A stretch of 7,903 bases of DNA from an uncultured Selenomonas sp. (lineage in GTDB: Bacteria; Bacillota; Negativicutes; Selenomonadales; Selenomonadaceae). Every line of letters begins with the position of its first letter. Within the stretch, counting starts at the first letter, position 1. A program made the position numbers and the translations under genes. The notes beneath the pieces are model-generated. The model was not told the DNA's origin, did not search any database, and was given only the letters and a program-made list of their open reading frames with translations. The stretch lies in contig CAJPRR010000103.1 of assembly GCA_905373085.1 (NCBI GenBank), positions 1 through 7,903 of the forward strand, written 5' to 3'. Below, in pieces: positions 6,257 through 7,903 of the stretch.

Positions 6257-6320
6257 TATCATGAAAGCCCAAGAAGTCAAGCCCGCAAGGCGCAGACCGA
6301 TTGGCTGCTTTCATATAAGG
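6257..6320. repeat. Repeat copy 2 (full, 64 bp)
   Basis: Second full copy, with the same ends and interior as copy 1; the two differences are G to A and T to C in the middle. On the minus strand its TTGACT is followed after 16 bases by TAAACT, a weaker -10 than that of copy 1. Confidence 0.9.
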
Positions 6321-6324
6321 GCGG

Positions 6325-6356
6325 CGCACAATGTCCACAAAGTGGACGTTTGTGCG
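6325..6356. repeat. Strong hairpin in the second inter-repeat gap
   Basis: GTCCAC-AAA-GTGGAC (6333-6347) forms a perfect inner stem. CGCACAA (6325-6331) with TTGTGCG (6350-6356) forms a perfect 7-bp outer stem, with a one-by-two internal loop between them. There is no T-tract on either side, so it is not an obvious terminator. Confidence 0.75.
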
Positions 6357-6363
6357 TGTAGCT

Positions 6364-6410
6364 TATCATGAAAGCCCAAGAAGTCAAGCCCGCAGGGCGC
6401 AGGCTGATTG
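6364..6410. repeat. Repeat copy 3 (truncated, 47 bp)
   Basis: Same sequence as copies 1 and 2 for 47 bases, with one A-to-G change. It stops at CTGATTG, exactly where the hpf terminator begins, so the right-hand end with GCTTTCAT is missing. Its TTGACT is followed by only a poor -10 (TAAGCT). Confidence 0.85.
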
Positions 6411-6441
6411 AAAAGCCCGCCGGCGCGAAGCGCCGGCGGGC
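6411..6441 (-). terminator. Rho-independent terminator of hpf
   Basis: Perfect 12-bp GC-rich stem (6441-6430 with 6426-6415) closed by three bases, followed on the minus strand by TTTT. It begins 22 bases after the hpf stop codon and separates hpf from the tagO operon. Confidence 0.9.
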
Positions 6442-6463
6442 AGCCAAACACAGAATGCAAAAC

Positions 6464-7009
6464 TTAATTTCCCGGCTCGATCAGGGCGTACTTGCCGTCC
6501 GTGCGGCGATAGACGACGTTGATCTCCTCCGACTCGGCGTTGCGGAACACGAAAAAGTTGTGATTCAAGAGGTTCATCTGCATGATCGCCTCCTGCGCAT
6601 CCATGGGCTTCACGATGAAGCGCTTCGTCTTCACGAGCGGGAACTCGCCTTCCTCCTCCTGTACGGGAATCGCCCCCATCTGCTGCACGGCTTCCGCTTT
6701 GAAGCCGCCGCTGCGGAAACGCTTGGCAAGCCGCGTCTTCTGCTTGCGGATCTGACGCTCAAGCTTCTCGACGACGAGGTCGATGGATGTGTACATATCC
6801 ATCGTGGCCTCCTCGCCACGGAGCAGCACGCCACCCGGGATGGGCACAGTGACTTCGACAATATGGCGTCCTTTGGAAACCGTGAGGAGCACCGAGATTT
6901 CTTCCACCTCGTCGAAATACTTCGTGATCTTGCCGACACGCTTCTCGACATAATCCTTGAGTGACGGGGTGATCTCAATGTTTTTCCCTCGTACCGTGAA
7001 TGTTGCCAT
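6464..7009 (-). CDS. hpf: Ribosome hibernation promoting factor, long form
   Basis: This protein binds the 30S decoding region in stationary phase or stress and dimerises 70S ribosomes into inactive 100S particles. The 181 residues show the two expected domains. The N-terminal S30AE/YfiA domain (about 2-98) starts FTVRGKNIEITPSLKDYVEK and includes EATMDMYTSIDLVVEKLERQ. The C-terminal dimerisation domain (about 125-180) has KTKRFIVKPMDAQEAIMQM, then LLNHNFFVFRNAE and NVVYRRTDGKYALIEP, typical of the long form. The ATG at 7009 has a GGGGA-type site about 9 bases upstream. An open frame extends further upstream, but that part is not related to the family. It is a single-gene unit with its own terminator, divergent from the small plus-strand gene. 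Confidence 0.97.
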   Translation of the reverse strand: MATFTVRGKNIEITPSLKDYVEKRVGKITKYFDEVEEISVLLTVSKGRHIVEVTVPIPGGVLLRGEEATMDMYTSIDLVVEKLERQIRKQKTRLAKRFRSGGFKAEAVQQMGAIPVQEEEGEFPLVKTKRFIVKPMDAQEAIMQMNLLNHNFFVFRNAESEEINVVYRRTDGKYALIEPGN

Positions 7010-7045
7010 AGCGACATGTCCCCTTTCCTGTATCTTCTGCTGTAT

Positions 7046-7074
7046 ATATTCTCTCCCCGCTCGCAAAACCCTTC
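7046..7074 (-). promoter_or_regulatory. Candidate hpf promoter, sigma-H-like
   Basis: On the minus strand GAAGGGTTTT (7074-7065) and AGAGAATAT (7054-7046) resemble the two halves of a sigma-H promoter, with 10 bases between instead of the usual 11-12. No good housekeeping promoter is visible at a better place. In Bacillus subtilis the hpf gene is driven by stress and sigma-H factors, which makes this worth noting but does not prove it. Confidence 0.25.
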
Positions 7075-7149
7075 TTCTGGAAAGAATGTTTCTGAAAACT
7101 TTCACAAGAGCTATCATATATGTTTTTGCTGGCTGGAATAAAGGTTCAA

Positions 7150-7158
7150 TGCTATAAT
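7150..7158 (+). promoter_or_regulatory. Extended -10 promoter of the small plus-strand gene
   Basis: TGCTATAAT is a perfect extended -10 element (TG, one base, TATAAT). The -35 region 17 bases upstream (TGGCTG) is poor, as is usual for extended -10 promoters. Start of transcription would be near 7165, about 24 bases before the ATG. Confidence 0.65.
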
Positions 7159-7188
7159 AAGGGCAGCGACGAAAAGGAGTTGAGTACA

Positions 7189-7380
7189 ATGTGCAATTTG
7201 AATACGGGGATTTACGAGCAAGGAATCGAGCAGGGAATCGAGCAAGGAATCGAGACCAATCGCACGGCAACTGTCCTTTCGATGCTCAAAGAAAATTTGC
7301 CCATCGAAATGATCGCACGCATCACAAATTTATCAGCAGACAAGATACGTGCCTTAAAAATGGAAAACCAACCATCTTGA
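7189..7380 (+). CDS. Small protein resembling the C-terminal tail of Rpn/PD-(D/E)XK nuclease-type proteins
   Basis: This 63-residue protein starts MCNLNTGIYEQG. It then has three 4-residue repeats (QGIE, about 11-22) and a predicted helical end (TVLSMLKENLPIEMIARITNLSADKIRAL, 28-56). That layout, a GIEQG-type repeat followed by a short helix-turn-helix-like 'L..MI..IT.LS...I..L' segment, is what I know from the C-termini of Rpn-family recombination-promoting nuclease/transposase-like proteins of Firmicutes. The nuclease core is absent, and so are its catalytic residues. It is not simply debris by appearance: AAAAGGAG (7172-7179) lies 9 bases before the ATG, an extended -10 precedes it, and a terminator-like hairpin follows. 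It could be a stand-alone small gene or a remnant. Function unknown. Confidence 0.65.
   Translation: MCNLNTGIYEQGIEQGIEQGIETNRTATVLSMLKENLPIEMIARITNLSADKIRALKMENQPS
7219..7254 (+). repeat. Three tandem 12-bp repeats inside the small gene
   Basis: CAAGGAATCGAG, CAGGGAATCGAG and CAAGGAATCGAG follow each other in frame and encode QGIE three times. Unit number could change by slippage without breaking the frame. Confidence 0.9.
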
Positions 7381-7398
7381 ATGAACATAATGCTGCAC

Positions 7399-7460
7399 AA
7401 AATCAAAGGTCGGCGTATGGAGCAGATCATCCCGCTCCATACGCCGACCTTTGATTTTTT
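7399..7460. terminator. 25-bp perfect inverted repeat, probable bidirectional terminator
   Basis: Positions 7399-7423 and 7434-7458 are perfectly complementary over 25 bases with a 10-base loop. On the plus strand the arm ends in a run of six T (7455-7460), as needed to stop the small gene, whose stop codon is 18 bases before the stem. On the minus strand the stem is followed by TTTTGTG, so it could also back up the csp terminator. Confidence 0.8.
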
Positions 7461-7490
7461 CTTTCACCGCCCCGCCCTCCTGCCAGAAAA

Positions 7491-7521
7491 CAAAAGAACC
7501 GGCTCCAAACGGAGCCGGTCT
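7491..7521 (-). terminator. Rho-independent terminator of csp
   Basis: 9-bp stem (ACCGGCTCC, 7519-7511, with GGAGCCGGT, 7506-7498) and a 4-base loop, followed on the minus strand by TCTTTTG. It lies about 70 bases after the csp stop codon. Confidence 0.8.
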
Positions 7522-7591
7522 TTGCCAAACTTCAGAAAACGCGTGGTTCAATCAACGTTCTCTGAGGGGATACGATATGCTTTCGCGCAGC

Positions 7592-7792
7592 TTACGCCGT
7601 CTTCACGACATTGGAAGCCTGCGGGCCGCGTGCGCCTTCGACGATCTCGAATTCTACGCCCTGACCCTCAGCCAACGTCTTGAATCCATCGCCCTGGATT
7701 GCAGAGAAATGGACAAAAACATCATCGCCGTCTTCCCTCTCGATGAAACCATAGCCCTTTTCTGCGCTGAACCATTTGACCTTACCAACCAT
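7592..7792 (-). CDS. csp: Cold-shock domain protein (CspA family)
   Basis: This single-stranded nucleic-acid binding protein melts RNA structure, and in related bacteria acts as an RNA chaperone and antiterminator. The 66 residues are one cold-shock domain: MVGKVKWFSAEKGYGFIE with RNP1 (KGYGFIE, about 13-19), RNP2 (VFVHFSAI, about 26-33), and the closing GPQASNVV strand. Length and residues are fully typical. The start ATG at 7792 has AGGAGG (7805-7800) 7 bases upstream. Upstream residues in the open frame do not fit the family. It is a single-gene unit with a consensus promoter and its own terminator. The leader is only about 50 bases, shorter than the long cold-sensing leaders of E. coli cspA, so constitutive expression is plausible. 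Which of several csp paralogues this is cannot be told. Confidence 0.97.
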   Translation of the reverse strand: MVGKVKWFSAEKGYGFIEREDGDDVFVHFSAIQGDGFKTLAEGQGVEFEIVEGARGPQASNVVKTA

Positions 7793-7851
7793 AGTAATTC
7801 CTCCTGTTTCTTGGTGTGTTGCAGAACCGCGCCTGATACTCACGCAATTTC

Positions 7852-7880
7852 ATTATAGACCCTGCCATCTAATCTGTCAA
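7852..7880 (-). promoter_or_regulatory. Perfect consensus promoter of csp
   Basis: On the minus strand TTGACA (7880-7875) and TATAAT (7857-7852) are exactly 17 bases apart, a complete match to the housekeeping consensus. Transcription would start near 7845. Confidence 0.92.
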
Positions 7881-7903
7881 TCAAATAGGAAGAAATGATT
7901 ACG

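Noticed and set aside
6084..6320. Repeated small minus-strand frames beginning MKAAN in each repeat copy
   Set aside because: The frame is open through each copy, but there is no ribosome binding site, and the few differences between copies are too few to show coding selection. The inverted ends and promoter-like content explain the sequence better.
6084..6410. CRISPR array
   Set aside because: Only three repeats, with gaps of 109 and 43 bases that are themselves inverted repeats, and no cas gene nearby.
7010..7270. N-terminal extension of hpf (open frame up to 7270)
   Set aside because: The added residues are unlike the family, the extension overlaps the divergent small gene, and a ribosome binding site precedes the ATG at 7009.
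7793..7845. Long cold-sensing RNA leader or riboswitch before csp
   Set aside because: The leader predicted from the consensus promoter is only about 50 bases and shows no clear structured element.
7451..7858. 135-codon plus-strand frame over csp
   Set aside because: Antisense to csp and its terminator; the minus strand cold-shock domain is unmistakable.

Overview
The window reads as a chromosomal stretch of a moderately GC-rich Firmicute. The best guess is a Negativicute of the Selenomonas type. That rests on the F-type ATP synthase order I-B-E-F-H-A, an AtpZ/I pair, a long-form ribosome hibernation factor, strong AGGAGG-type ribosome binding sites, and an epimerase/phosphotransferase pair as used for surface polysaccharide in diderm and monoderm Firmicutes. 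The taxon is an inference; no rRNA or other marker is present.

Layout: almost everything is on the minus strand. Read in the direction of transcription, from right to left, the window holds: a cold-shock protein gene (7792-7592) with a perfect consensus promoter and its own terminator; the hibernation factor gene hpf (7009-6464) with a strong terminator (6441-6411); a non-coding stretch (6410-6003) with three copies of a short repeat; tagO/wecA (5990-4941), wecB (4873-3716) and atpZ (3716-3480) as one apparent operon; a roughly 460-base gap with an AT-rich part; and then atpI-like, atpB, atpE, atpF, atpH and the 5' end of atpA, which runs off the left edge. The only plus-strand gene is a 63-residue protein (7189-7380), divergent from hpf and closed by a 25-bp perfect inverted repeat.

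How the genes work together: TagO/WecA and WecB make lipid-linked and epimerised amino-sugar precursors for envelope polymers. AtpZ and the AtpI-like protein are assembly or ion-transport accessories of the ATP synthase, although a long gap separates their genes. AtpB and AtpE form the proton-driven a/c motor, AtpF and AtpH the peripheral stalk, and AtpA part of the catalytic head. Hpf and Csp are stress and stationary-phase RNA/ribosome proteins in separate units.

The least ordinary part is 6084-6441. There a 64-bp element with terminal inverted repeats occurs twice in full and once truncated. The pieces between copies are themselves inverted repeats, and the copy nearest tagO supplies a good -35/-10 promoter pointing into tagO. 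I do not see a clearly new defence or mobile system here; most of the window is core metabolism.
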